From: Dicaeum eximium
Lineage: Eukaryota; Chordata; Aves; Passeriformes; Dicaeidae
Direction: 5' to 3'
DNA length: 64,000 bases
Assembly: GCA_013396995.1 (NCBI GenBank)
Contig: VWZP01003839.1
Coordinates: 2,689,342-2,753,341 of the forward strand
The notes below the pieces were generated by a model. That model did no database searches and was not told the origin of the DNA. It saw nothing but the letters and a program-made list of their open reading frames with translations. The translations under genes were made by a program, and so were the position numbers. This document shows positions 36,861 through 48,500 of this stretch, piece by piece; positions within the stretch are counted from its first letter, which is position 1, and each line of letters opens with the position of its first letter.

Positions 36861-37555
36861 CTTGGTGTAAACAAGACATTTCCATGCCTCCCATTTGTAA
36901 GGAGGGCAGACTCAAGCATGGCTCTTGCTTTCACTACCCATTTCATGGAGACCTGAGGGAAACACTTGAGTTAATGTAAAGCTGTTTTTCAAACCCATCC
37001 TTGGCTGGTTGCAGGGTGTTTAACTCTGTTCCCACAGCTTTGCTCTGCCATGTCCTAGTGTGTCCATCCAGAGGCATCTCTGTTTAAGTGGCTGCCAAAA
37101 TGATCCTAGTCTACATATTTTAGCCCATAGACAATTTTGAGGGCAGAGGCTTTACATTAGCAACAGAGGAGGACAAGCTCAATTGGTACCTCTTTATTTT
37201 CCTTGGTTGTCACTGTGGAGGGAGAGGATGAGACAGAAAAATGTTGCCTTCCCTTGTCATTTGTCAAGTTTTACTTGTCTCTGAGGATTATGAACTGAGG
37301 ATTGCCTCCTCTCTTTGTGCTTCACATATGCCTGCTTTTACACAGGTCAGGTTGTGAGTTCATTCCTTTGTAAGTACTCTGTGATGCACAAAAGCCAAAA
37401 GGGGAAAGAAAAAATCCCCACCCACTCTGAGACAGTCTATTGAACTTTGTTTTCCAATTACCTAACAAATTGCTGACTAAGGACAGGATAGGGCGGTGGA
37501 AATATAAGACCTAAAGGCACTGTACATTCCTCATCTGTAATGACCAGAAAAAGTG

Positions 37556-37900
37556 GGTGTTTGTTGGTGGTTTTAGCCAATTTGCAATTTATCTTGGTTT
37601 TAGCCCAAGCAGGCTTGAAACCAAGACAAACATTCTTTGATGTAATCTAATTGTGACTAAGACCGTTTGCATAAAGGTTTCACAGCTAGGATAGGAAGAG
37701 GAAAAAGACCTTGAAAGCATTCCAGTGGAAAAGTCATGTGCACCAGGCTTTCAGCTGCACCAATGGCGCCCAACAGCCCATTGTTTTAGTTGCAGCTTAA
37801 ATTAATACCTGACAGCAAATGAATTAAGGCCCTGCTGAAGTCATGTATTCATTTATTCTTGTTTTGTTTCCAATCATGTTTGCACAATGTTAGCTTCAGG
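37556..37900. promoter_or_regulatory. Candidate regulatory element
   Basis: The motif GGTTTTAGCC occurs twice (near 37570 and 37596) with a CTTGGTTT/AAACCAAG inverted pair around the second. Farther right are TTTGCATA, TTAAATTAATACC, GAATTAAGG and an ATTCATTTATTC stretch. It is repeat-free and AT-rich with diverse motifs, so it is a plausible conserved element without direct proof. Confidence 0.25.
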
Positions 37901-38600
37901 TGAAGAAGTAATGGGGAAAATGCCCTTCCCCTGTTCCTATTCCCACTCTCTTCCAAAAATGTATTTAATAATCTAACTTAAGTTCTTTCCAAATACATTA
38001 GCCTGACCAGGCTAGCCTCACAAATTAATGAAACTTCACATTGTTGGTAAGGCTGGAAAGAGTCTGGAGAGGACTGCTACAGGTCCTGCAGTTTTGCAAT
38101 GTATTAGAAGCGGTACCTAGTTTTTCTCATTACATAAATCTGTGGGTCTCACTCTTCTGAGGTTACCCCAAAAGCAGGATCGATTATCCCAGCTGGATTT
38201 ACCCACAAGCTGTGCATTTTAAAGATACTGGAGGTTCTTCTTCACCAGTTGCCCTTGGCCCAGAGTGTGGAGAAACCAGGCTCTAAGTTCAGTGGGGAAA
38301 AGCAAACCTAAGAGATATTCTGCTCTGGAGAATACTGAAGACACAGCAAAATCAATACTCAAGCATAAGCAGGAAATACGCAGGAGATGGAAGTAGTCAG
38401 ACCACTTGGAATGAATATAGAGATGTTGTCAGGGTAAGTAGAAATGTTCTTTCTCACAGCATGTTAATACCAACAGTCCTTGCCTATTACCAACACCTTT
38501 TGGCTGTTATTACCAACAGTCCTTGGCTGGCTCCACAGCAATCTGACTATCAGTGTTTGATACATACACAAAAATACACATCATTTTCTGTGCTTCTGCA
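37901..38600. other. Non-coding stretch before CR1
   Basis: No gene recognised. TACCAACAGTCCTTG occurs at 38468-38482 and again at 38511-38525, with a partial copy between, just left of the CR1 insertion. Confidence 0.55.
38468..38525. repeat. Direct repeat of TACCAACAGTCCTTG
   Basis: Two perfect 15-bp copies 43 bp apart, with a related TACCAACACCTTTT between them. It looks like a decayed local tandem duplication. Confidence 0.8.
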
Positions 38601-39008
38601 GAGGAAAAGCTGAGATGGTTGGCCATGTTCAGCCTCAAGAAGAGATGACTGAGAGGGAACCTCATCAGTGTGAATAAATATCTAAAGGGTGGGTGTGAAG
38701 AGGATTCATCCAGGCTCATCTTGGTGGTGCCAAGCAGTAGGACAAGAGGCAATGGGCAGATACTGATGCACAGGAAGTTCCACCTGGATATGAGGAGGTA
38801 ATTCTTCACTGTGCAGGTGACCAAGCACTGGAGCAGATTGTCCTGAGAGGTTGTGGAGTCTCCCTCACTGGAGATGTTCAAGAACCATCTGGACACAACC
38901 CTGTGCCCTGTGCTCTAGGATGACCCTGCTGGAGCACACAGGTCGGACCAGATGAGCCCCTGTGGTCCTTTCCAGCCTGACCCATTCTGTGACTCTGTGA
39001 TTCTGTGA
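38601..39008 (+). mobile_element. CR1 LINE, 3' end with ATTCTGTG tail
   Basis: A 5'-truncated CR1 copy on the plus strand. It begins in the C-terminal ORF2 region (AGCTGAGATGGTTGG then TTCAGCCTCAAGAAGAG) and continues through TAAATATCTAAAGGGTGGGTG and GAGAGGTTGTGGAGTCTCC. It ends in CCTTTCCAGCCTGACC followed by three octamers of ATTCTGTG/ACTCTGTG type. The tail and body agree with the avian CR1 subfamilies that have ATTCTGTG octamers. It is the best-preserved 3' end in the window, and indels in the coding part show that it is inactive. Confidence 0.95.
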
Positions 39009-39686
39009 AAGGCATGTATGCATCAGTGTGATCCATAACCTGCTTCTATAGGTGTCCATGTATGTGGCAGGAAGGTCAGATTTAATTTTGGTTCTTCTTT
39101 CCTGTAAAACCTGTAATCTCTTAATTACAGCAGCATAATTTTTAAAAAAATGTCAGAGCAAAGGATTTTATTTTTTTGCATCACAGGATTGAGGACATGG
39201 TAACAGATTACAATTGTGCTTGTTGCTATAACGTATTTGCTGTTAGTAATCCATTATGGTTTATTTCCCAGTCTCTAAACACAGACACCTTCAAATTTTC
39301 TCTAGGGACTGTGGCTGGTATGGTTCAATAAGCAATTTCTCAATTAGGTGTTATAATTCAGCTTTCAAATTGGCCTGAAAATTTGCCAATCCAGGCATAA
39401 AATATGCTCGTTTGAGCTTTATGTTTAATGATAATGAAAAAAATCCAGTGGTATTTTATACTCCTGTCAAAATACCCTTTCCTCCAAGTCTGTTTGAGTC
39501 ATAATCTGCAAGAGACCAGCTGTAATTTCTCTAGGAAAGCATCTATATGTACCTATTACTTATTTAGAGGTGGACAGCTCTGTAACGAACAGGTAGTATT
39601 CTGTCCACAGGACAGAAATATGTCTTAACTAAGATGCTAAATTTTAAATTTCAATCTACAGCAAGAGATTTAAGTCTTGATGGTAC

Positions 39687-39713
39687 TTTTTTTTTTTTTT
39701 TTTTTTTTTTTTT
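39687..39713. repeat. Poly-T run of 27
   Basis: An uninterrupted T homopolymer with no recognisable associated retroposed copy. Confidence 0.9.
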
Positions 39714-41175
39714 CTTCCATATCCTAGGTAACAACCTGCTTTCGAATTTCATTCAGAAATTCATTCTCTTTGCTTTCATTATGGAGACCTTCAGATAGAT
39801 GAATTATTTCCCTGGCAGTGGCTTGTTAACCAGATGGTGACGCAAGGAGGGTGTGGAACAGGATATCGAGATCTCCTCATTCTCAGTTCTTGAGTCATTG
39901 TGAGATAAGCCCATAACAGGCTCAGTGATTAGTTCAGGAGAATTTCTCTGGGGACCAGGAGATCGATCCTATATACACCATGTCCTCTTGGTCAATCAAA
40001 GTGATGACTGAGAGACAGTACCTTAACAGCCCTGAACATTACAACCCCAAAGAAACACAGCACTAATTAAATGCAAGGGATTTTCTATGTGTTACTGTTC
40101 TCATAACATTCTCAGCAAATTCTGAAAAGCTGCTGGTTTTTGGAATAATGCCTTTATAGATTAATGCTGCTGATTAATAAGAGCTGTTATTTATGGTGAA
40201 AATTGCACAACTGCTGGGTCTAAAGGCTTCTTTGGGACTGAAAGCTTTCTGTACAGAAAGTTGTTGTTGGGAAACAAGGGACTGGTGTGTTACTGTAAAG
40301 GATAGGTTGTAAAAGGGATGCTTAAAAGGGGCCCAATATGGTTTGGATGGCAGCCAAGGTCTTGCATAACAGGATGCCTCATAAAAGAAAGGCTTAGAGG
40401 GGTATGGTTGAAAGACAGACGTTTCTTTTGAGCAGAGATGTGCCAATGGGAGGATCACTGACAAATCTTTGTTCACTACTATGTGTGCATATAATTAAAA
40501 AATGTTGGGGTTTTCAGCCATTCCCAGATGATGTTGCCTAGTTTAGAGATTCACTGTTTTAAGAAATTAAAAATGGACAAAGACACAACAAATGCAGCTC
40601 AGCCAGGGGTATCTTTCAGGGGTAAACAGGTCTGATTTTAATGCCCCTCAAGGAGCAGAAGCAGGAATGCCCCCCAAAGCCTGTGACCAGGTGTGCAGCA
40701 TTCACAGCTATACAAGACTGCAAATCTGGGTCAGCTGTCTCGCAAAGGCACGTGGCAGCATGATCCCCAACCTGGGTATCAGACAGGGGTTCAGGGGCAG
40801 CCACTTGCACCTAACAGGTAAGCCAGGAAGCTGCTGGGTTGGTAACAGAGGCTTCATTGAAAACTAGAGAAAATTCTCTTTGTAATGACAACAGGGGAAA
40901 ACTTTTAACTCCAACCTAATTGCCTGGCAAGTATTTGCATTTTCCTGCAGATTTAGAGTTCACTAGTAGTGCCTCAGAGCAAGCCCTGTCAAGACACCAT
41001 CTATGGCTCCTTTCTGTTTCTAGAGGAAATACTCAGTGCTGCCCTGTTGTTCTCCAGAAACCACCCAACACACCCAAGACACTAGTCCTAGCACCAGGAC
41101 TCAGGAGCTGAGGGAAGGCTGCATCAGAGGAAAAGTTAACACAATTTCTTTATGATTTTTTCCCACAACCATTAT

Positions 41176-41195
41176 AATCTTGAATCTTGAATCTT
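41176..41195. repeat. Short AATCTTG heptamer repeat
   Basis: Nearly three tandem copies of the heptamer AATCTTG, the last one degenerate. Confidence 0.75.
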
Positions 41196-41246
41196 GTCTT
41201 GAACATACTGCTGGTTTTAGTGGAATTTAGTGAATCCTAATATTCA

Positions 41247-41347
41247 GGCCTAGGGAAAGCTGTCCTGCCCATGGCAGGGGATTTAGAATGAAATTATCCT
41301 AGAGGTCCTTTCCAACCCAAGCCATTAAATAACTCTGTGATTCTGTG
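41247..41347 (+). mobile_element. CR1 3' tail, plus strand
   Basis: A short CR1 remnant holding only the 3' untranslated end: GTCCTGCCCATGGCAGGGG, then AGGTCCTTTCCAACCCAAGCC, ending in two ACTCTGTG/ATTCTGTG octamers at about 41333-41347. Confidence 0.9.
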
Positions 41348-41722
41348 TACAGAGCCAATGGCTGGTCTTCAGTACCAGCCAGCTGTGTCTGAGGGTGCAC
41401 TTGATCAAGTGCCTCTGGGGCTCCAGACCCAGCTGAAACTGCCTTCAGCCTCAGTCTGGGATGTCTAACAACTTGTATCTTCCATGCCAGAGGAGCCTGC
41501 TGAGCAAAGCAGGCAATGGCATTGACATTTTCCATTACATTTCTGGCTTAACACAGGTAGTGGAACAAATGACTGGGTCATGTGCCTTGCAGGTGGACTA
41601 TTTATTTCTTTCACTGGCCAGGTCAGAGCTCAAGGGAAGCTCCATTGAAGGAGCTGGGGAAGAGCAACATCTGCAGCAGATATACCCATGGTCAGCTCCT
41701 GTGCCATGCCTCCCACTGCTAT

Positions 41723-41905
41723 GAATCATAGAATCATAGAATGGTTTTTTAGGAGGGACCTTAAAGATCACCTAGCTCTAAATCCACTGCATGGCAGGGA
41801 CACCTTTCATTAGACAAGGTTGCTCAGACCCCCATCCAACCTGGACTTCAACACTTCCAGGGATGGGTCATCCACAAATCCTTAGGGCAATCCTCTGTTT
41901 CCTAA
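41723..41905 (-). mobile_element. CR1 3' tail, minus strand, CATAGAAT octamers
   Basis: The left end shows GAATCATAGAATCATAGAATGG, the reverse complement of the ATTCTATG octamer tail. It is followed by GGAGGGACCTTAAAGATCAC, ATGGCAGGGACACC and TTCAACACTTCCAGGGATGG. This is a 5'-truncated copy on the minus strand of the common avian ATTCTATG type. Similarity ends near 41905. Confidence 0.95.
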
Positions 41906-42592
41906 AAACTACTGAGAATGTTTTGACATCTCCCTGAGAGAAGCAAGTTATAACCTCATCAACATTGTGTTTACTTTTGCTGCCTGACAAGAAATCAGCT
42001 GTGAACCTAAGAAGAAGAAATTGTCATCCACATTCTAGGCTCATACTCAGCAGGGCTCTTCTGTGTGTTAGTGTGACACAGAGACATCACAAGACCTTCT
42101 CTGGGACAATTCCTCTCTTGATTTTAGTATTGTAAATATAAACCCAAAATAGATGTCCTTCCTGCATCCTGCTCCACATTCACACTGACAAGAATGAGAC
42201 AATGAGGTGGTCATGTGCAGAGTCATGTTTTTAACTGAAGAGCAAACCTGGTGTTAAAGTGCTTGATGAAAATACAATCTGTGATGGACATAAAGGGTTT
42301 ATTGGGCACTGCAATAGGAAGGAGAAGGCACAACTGCTGAGAAGTCAGACCTTATAGAAAGACTGGAAGACAAATAGCCACCAATAAACATTTTCATACC
42401 TAGCAATGAGTCCTTTCCAGTTAGACATCTGAACACCAATCTAAATGAGGCCTGGATCTACACATTGTAATTCCCCACCTTATGTAAAGTAATTGCACAC
42501 TGCAATTACCCCACCTTTAATATACTGGGGCCTGAAGCTAATCTTACTGATGCGTCATTTCATTGCATGCAGTAGGTTCAAATTCCAGATTA

Positions 42593-42652
42593 AAACAAAG
42601 CAAAACAAAACAAACAAAAAAACCCCCCCAAACAATCCAACAAAACAAAAAG
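42593..42652. repeat. A/C-rich low-complexity tract
   Basis: Repeating AAAACAAA-type units around a C7 run. It is a decayed microsatellite or poly-A remnant. Confidence 0.8.
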
Positions 42653-44146
42653 TAAAAGTGGAACTTGTAAAGAGTATCAAGCAGAGGAAGAGGTCCACTC
42701 TGGAGTTTATGTCAGTGGAATTAGAGACCAAAATGTTATCACTCAATATATCTGCCAGTGTTTTGATGTAGGCATGCTATTGTATACCACCAGTTTCATT
42801 CCACCAGAGAGATTAAAAGTAAAATAAACTCAAAACTTGCCCCAACACAAAATGTAACTAAAATTCTGGCATCACCATATGCTTCTTCTTTGCTTTTTCA
42901 TGTATATATTTGTCTATCGTTAGGAAAGTAACCATAGCATATTCTAGCAGGAGTCAGACAGGTCAATCTCTGTGAATTCAAGATAAAGCTGCATGCCTTG
43001 AAAAAAAAGTCAGGTCTGGAGACCAGGCTTGAGATAAACAGCCATCTGAGAGATAATAGATTTGCCTGACATTGTTGTATCCCGTAAATCATAACAAAAC
43101 TTCAGAATACTGGAGAAAGGCCAGGAATCGGTGACTTACATTATTGTTTTATTATCACATTTTGGAAAGGTAAAACTAATAGCACTGTTTACTTTAACTA
43201 ATATTAACTAATTCTTAACTCATGGCTGCCCAAAAGTATCCTGCTCGAGACCACAATCGACTCACTTTCCAGCTGTGCTAAGAAAACAACCTTCCAGCTA
43301 AGTCAAAGGAGAAGGGAATGGGAAAGAAGGGAAACAGCATTTGGGAGGACAACATGCACCTGCTTGGGCTGCATTTCAATCTTACTCTTTGTCCTTTTCC
43401 TGTAATGGAGTGATTCCTGTAGAAGATTTTTACCATGTTAAAAATAAATTTAAATGATGCTGGAAGGAAAATAAAAGAGGCAACTGTATTCATGGCTGTA
43501 TTTCAGACCTTTTCAGTGATCTAAAGCTGTGTTTCCCAGAGGTTTTTTTCCCAGGGAGTGCCTGGCAAGCACACGCAGGATGGGCAGTGGTTAATGTGGA
43601 GCAGTGAGCGCACGTGCAGGAGTGAAGTACAAGCTGTGACACATGGCACTCCTTTCTGGGGCACAGGCAGACAGAGCCCACCTACCTTGGCTTCTGGTTT
43701 GCTTGGTTGGTTCCTCTGAAGATACTGAGCAGCCTGAAGAGCAGGCAGCTGACAGCATTTGGTGCATACACACGGGACATGGAAAACAGAGCCTTGAACA
43801 AAGCAGGTAGAAGGCCCATGTAGAAGGCCTCTGACTGGTTTCTTGATGTCAAACCACCCTCAATTTAGCCACCTTTGAGAAATAACCCCATAAAAAGAGG
43901 ACCAAGGCAACTTACTAGGGTGTGTTGCCAATGCCAGACCTTTGAAGGATTCAGATTGTTCACATAACACTGCCTTGGATGCTAGTGAGTTGGCACCTCC
44001 TTAGTGGGAACTCTGCATCTCTGGCCAAGCTGCCCCATGGTTAAACACACCTTCCCCCCAGCAATCATCACAGAAGAAAACTCTTCTCTTGAATTCATTG
44101 CAAAATGGGAATAGGAAGAGTGACTAATTCTTGAGTGCTGATATTA

Positions 44147-44230
44147 GTGTGTATCTAAACTCCTAGCTAGCAAACTGTAAATAGCTCTAGAAGGTTTGTG
44201 TCTAAATTTCTAATGGGCAGACTGTAAATA
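44147..44230. repeat. Imperfect tandem duplication, about 48-bp period
   Basis: GTGTATCTAAAC...CAAACTGTAAATA (44149-44183) recurs in diverged form as GTGTCTAAATTT...CAGACTGTAAATA (44198-44230). It is an old local duplication. Confidence 0.55.
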
Positions 44231-45267
44231 TTTACTCAGGGTTTCTTGTTTTTCAGGGGTAGACAAAACTCTCTGCAAACCACGTAGTCCTTAACCACAC
44301 TTTTGTTCTGATATCTTGTTTTAAAAATTTTTTATCAAGGAGATACTGGAAGTGTTTGATGGAAGCTGCTGTGTTAGTTCACAGGGTCAAATTTAGAGGT
44401 AAGCTGTGAGTTAATTTTCTGAAGCTCAGACCTCACAGAGTTAACAGCTGCTCTCCCCATGGAGAATGAGATTCCCTCTACAGGACCTCTGTAAAGAAGC
44501 AGGACTGAACCCTACACACCATCTTCATTGGTGGGATCTTGACCAGCACAGACAGAGACACAGATAGAACAGGGTTCTGAGAAAAACAAGCTAGTTCTCC
44601 CCATTTCATCAGCAAACCCATACCAAACTGTGCCTTTTAGAAAGTTCTCATTTGATTCCCATTTTGCTGGAATTCTCCCTCTCATTTTGAAACACTCTGT
44701 GTTTTTACTTTTCACATGAAGAAACAGCACCAAAATTCCTGGGGAAAAGGCTATTCTCACAAAATTCAAACATAAGAGCAGTGTTTTGGAAATCTTACTG
44801 GGTAATGTTCTTGTGAAACTCCTGGCTGGCAAAATTAAAGAACCTTACAATTTATCCTAATTCAATGAAATAAATGTGTTTTTGTCAGCTTCATCCTTTA
44901 GAAGCAAAAAAGAAGGCGTGTGTGCTGTATTTTAAGGGTCTTTTCAATCCTAAATGATTTTATTTTAAGTGTTTCTCCTTGTAAAAATTTAGAGTGATGT
45001 TACTTGGCTTTGCAATGGGCAATGACTCAGTTCTCAGTTTCTCACTTTTTTAGAAACTTGGCCCTTTTTGAGGCAACTCCTTTCCCTGCAGCACTTCACT
45101 AAGGGTAGACTTAACCTCTAAGAGCAGCAGAAATCTCTGACCACAGCTGTGGTGAACTTACTTGTCTATCTGCAGCCTGCTGACAACCCCAGATTTCACA
45201 CTCAAAGTACTTGCCTTGCTCACAACAATTATATCAACCAAGTGCAGACATGAATGCTATTCAGTTT

Positions 45268-45525
45268 AGGGGTTCACAGAACCCAGAGCCTGAACACAGC
45301 ACTTCAGAGTCACTTCTGTACTCCCCTTGAACATCCCTGTAAGAAATATCAGGACAAGCTTTTCAGCAGACTGTTGCGAAGGAACATGGGGCAGTGGTTT
45401 CAAACTAAAGGAGGGTAGATTTAGATCAGACACAAGGAAGACATTTTTGGTAGTGTGGATGGCGAAACACTGGAACAGATAGCCCAGAGAGGTGGTGGAT
45501 ACCCCATCCCTGAAGTTAATCTGTA
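45268..45525 (+). mobile_element. CR1 fragment with probable inverted 5' part
   Basis: From about 45345 to 45525 the plus strand matches CR1 near the ORF2/3'UTR junction: AAGCTTTTCAGCAGACTGTT, GGAGGGTAGATTTAGATCAG, ACACAAGGAAGACATTTTTGG and GAGAGGTGGTGGATACCCC. The 3' tail is missing, so this copy is truncated at both ends. At 45270-45295, ACCCAGAGCCTGAACACAGCACTT instead resembles CR1 in the opposite orientation; it matches ACCCAGAGCTGGACACAGTACTT at about 14768 in the minus-strand copy. The two pieces may come from one insertion with a 5' inversion or from two separate insertions. Confidence 0.82.
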
Positions 45526-48500
45526 TAACCAATGACTCAAAGGGAGCTAAAATTATTTACAAAGCACTCACAACAGGCTTTACTACAGTTTTCCTGAAAC
45601 AGTGTTGGATTAGTGGTGACTCAGACACACACACTGTTATTGGCATTGCTAATGGCAATCAAAACTGATGATTTAGTCATCTATCTGTCTGTATAAAAAA
45701 ACAGCCCTGTGTAGCCCAGCAGTACTCCTTGAACAGGTTCTCACTGAAGTGAATGATTTTCTAGCTCCTAAATGAGAAATCAAGCCTTTATCAAGGAGAG
45801 AGACAGGGTAGGTGGTGTACTGAAATCTGACTTTATGACTTTGGATAAATAGGGAAGCTGGGCTACACAGACACTTAGTCCAACAAGTTACTCTTTCAGA
45901 GATTTCACGTAGTGTGCCTTGGTAAATTTTCACTCTTCACCCCAAAATGTTCCTCCTGTAGTCTTGTCAGTAGTCAAACATGCATCATTTTTAAGAGACC
46001 CAGACTTTTCAATTTCTAAATGAGGTGTTACTTGCAATAGGTAGTTATTTATAAGATGATTGTGTGTGTTTTCTACAGCTCTATTTCCATGAGCTGAAAG
46101 TGAGATTTCCTCCCTCTTTGACTTGGCAGTGAAGTACAGAGGCAAGTGACTCTCAGGACAGTGTGTCTCAGGCTTGTCCTGTTTCTAGAGTTGTGCTGGT
46201 GTCAGGAGGTCAGACATTGTCCTGGCCCTTCCTTTGCACCCCCAACTCCTCAGGCCTCTGGCTGCCATTGGGATTCCATGCTGAGAAAAGAAACTTTCAT
46301 GGTGCCAAGAATAAGCTGCCTCTTAGGTATCCACACCTAGGGATTTTTAAGGCAAAATGCAGAAGATTTTTCTAAAACTCTAGCCATATTTCCTGCTCCT
46401 CACAGTGCATATGTGTGTGCACACCTACTCACTTCTGTGTGCTCGTGTGTGTGGGCACCTGTACAAGTTTCCTGCTTCTTCATAGACTAGGGTTGATGAT
46501 ATTCACATGCTGAAATTATTGGTATCATCTGACTCAATGAAGCAGTCTGGCCCTCAGCACATATCTGTCCCAGTACAAGTAAGAATGGCTATTTTTTGAC
46601 ATGTTATATGTAGATTAAAGTTAAACTGGAAAAGGAGGACATTCTAAGCAAATATTCAATGTTTGGCACCCAGGAATTTCAGATGTCATCTTATGGATAG
46701 AGACACGTAACCTGATGCAAATAAAAATTTTACAAATGAAACTTCCAGACTTATCGCAAGGAATTTTCACAACACACTGGTGAGATTTCAGTGTTTATTA
46801 CTGAAAGGTTCATAGCAGTAATGGTATGGCAAAAGTGAAGCTGTGGCACAGCATTGGCCCCAAAAGATCCTCTAAACCTTTCACTGAAAATGTAACTTTT
46901 TGGTAAACACCACACAGAAAAAAATAGACACTACTGAGGCTCCCTGTTGTCTTTTTAAACTTTGAATTCTCTTCCATGTGCTTGGCTGACCATAAGATAA
47001 ACTCTTTCACCTTCATTCTCCAAATCTGTACTTCATGCAGATGATTTAAAATGAAAGTTTTCCTGTGAAGTCTTTAGATTTATTACGACTAATCTCCATT
47101 ACTGTGAAGGAAAATTAAGAAATAAAGACAGAAATTTATTCCATTTAGAAAATCAGCTACTTTAATCTGCTGATGCAGTAACCTTTTCTTGATAAGAAAT
47201 AACAGGCACACAGTATAGTAAGGAGAGCAACTCTGTCGCTTCTACTTTCCTGTTTGTTATGCTTTGTGATGTGGGATAAGTAGTTGGGATTTGCAACATC
47301 AGTGGGATGGGTTAAAGGGTGTTTAGGTGGTCTCAGTCATGGTCATTCAGAAATGAGATGCAGGTGTAGTCTAATGTCTCCCCCAAGGCAGCACTCCTCA
47401 CTGGGCCACATTTTGGATCACATTATGTTACGAAATCTCTGATTTTGCCCCAGGAGAAGACCCCTGGAAAACTGGTACATTAGAGTCAAGATCTTCCTTG
47501 CAGATCTGGGAGGAGAGTTTTAGTTCAAGGGATTTCCCTTCAAACAAGGGAGTTACTGAAAGAAACAGTCTCTAGTGAGGTTTAAAAGATGCATCTGTTT
47601 AACAACATGGCAGAACTTGGTGACCTTAAAACTGCAAAGGCAATTGAAGGCAGCTTGGCCTCATTTACTACTTCCATGCGAATATTGTCATTAAATGCAC
47701 TAGAAGACCAACATAAAGCAACAGCAGGAGGGATAATGGCCCTTTTCAGATGAAGCCTACGAAAAGATGAGAAGTCAGCATGATCATGCAAAGGATACAA
47801 GGTATGGCCCAGTGCTGTGTTTCACTACCAGCTGCATGGTTGAAAAGATGTGGTGGGACAGGCTGAGCAGGAAGGCAAGGATGTCTCTGCAGCCCCCAGC
47901 CATGCCAGAAGTGGTCAGAGGTTTATTTTCACAGCCTCTACTAACCCACACCTTGGAGATTTACAGATGCAGAAACACTATTTTTGTGCTCAAGCTCCAG
48001 GTGTGAATATATTCCTACACGAAGGAGTTTTCCAAAAATATCTGACAGAGTTAGGATTAATTTGGCCAGTCCTGAGGTCCTAAACTGACAGATTGTGCTC
48101 TAACCCTCACTGCCTCCTCAGCTCAAAATGAGAGACAAAAGGTCTGCACAAACTCTGCCCCTTTTATTTCCAGAAATTGTGAGGGTCCATTGAGGGGTGT
48201 GCATCAACAATTGACTGTGCTGCACACACTGGTTTTTGTTGTTAATGTAAGTCATTGTGACACAGTTTTTGGTGTGAAAGTGATTACTGAGGGCAGAGCA
48301 CTCCCATTCTGGGAATTCCTATTGGTGCCTGGGCAATGCTGGATTGGAGAATCAGTTTATTCATCATATCTGTCCGGGTTTACAATTATATTCAGTGACT
48401 GATTGTGTGTGCTTTGGTCATCCTTCCTCTCCATTAATGTGTTCTTGATAATTAAGGACCCTGAGAAGATCTCTTTGAGCTTATTATATGGAGGCAGGTG

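Larger units (their letters stand above)
32836..37555. other. Unique non-coding stretch, gene-poor
   Basis: No gene recognised, and from 34.6 to 38.5 kb even open frames are scarce. Contains the three-copy 14-mer at 33930-33974 and the hairpin at 36826-36860. Confidence 0.6.
39009..41246. other. Unique non-coding stretch
   Basis: No gene recognised. Contains the poly-T at 39687-39713 and a short heptamer repeat at 41176-41195. Confidence 0.6.
41906..45264. other. Unique non-coding stretch
   Basis: No gene recognised. Holds an A/C-rich low-complexity tract at 42593-42652 and an imperfect duplication at 44147-44230. Confidence 0.6.

Noticed and set aside
42570..42585. GGTTCAAATTCC as a possible tRNA B-box
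   Set aside because: The spacing is one base too long, and no A-box or cloverleaf can be drawn around it.
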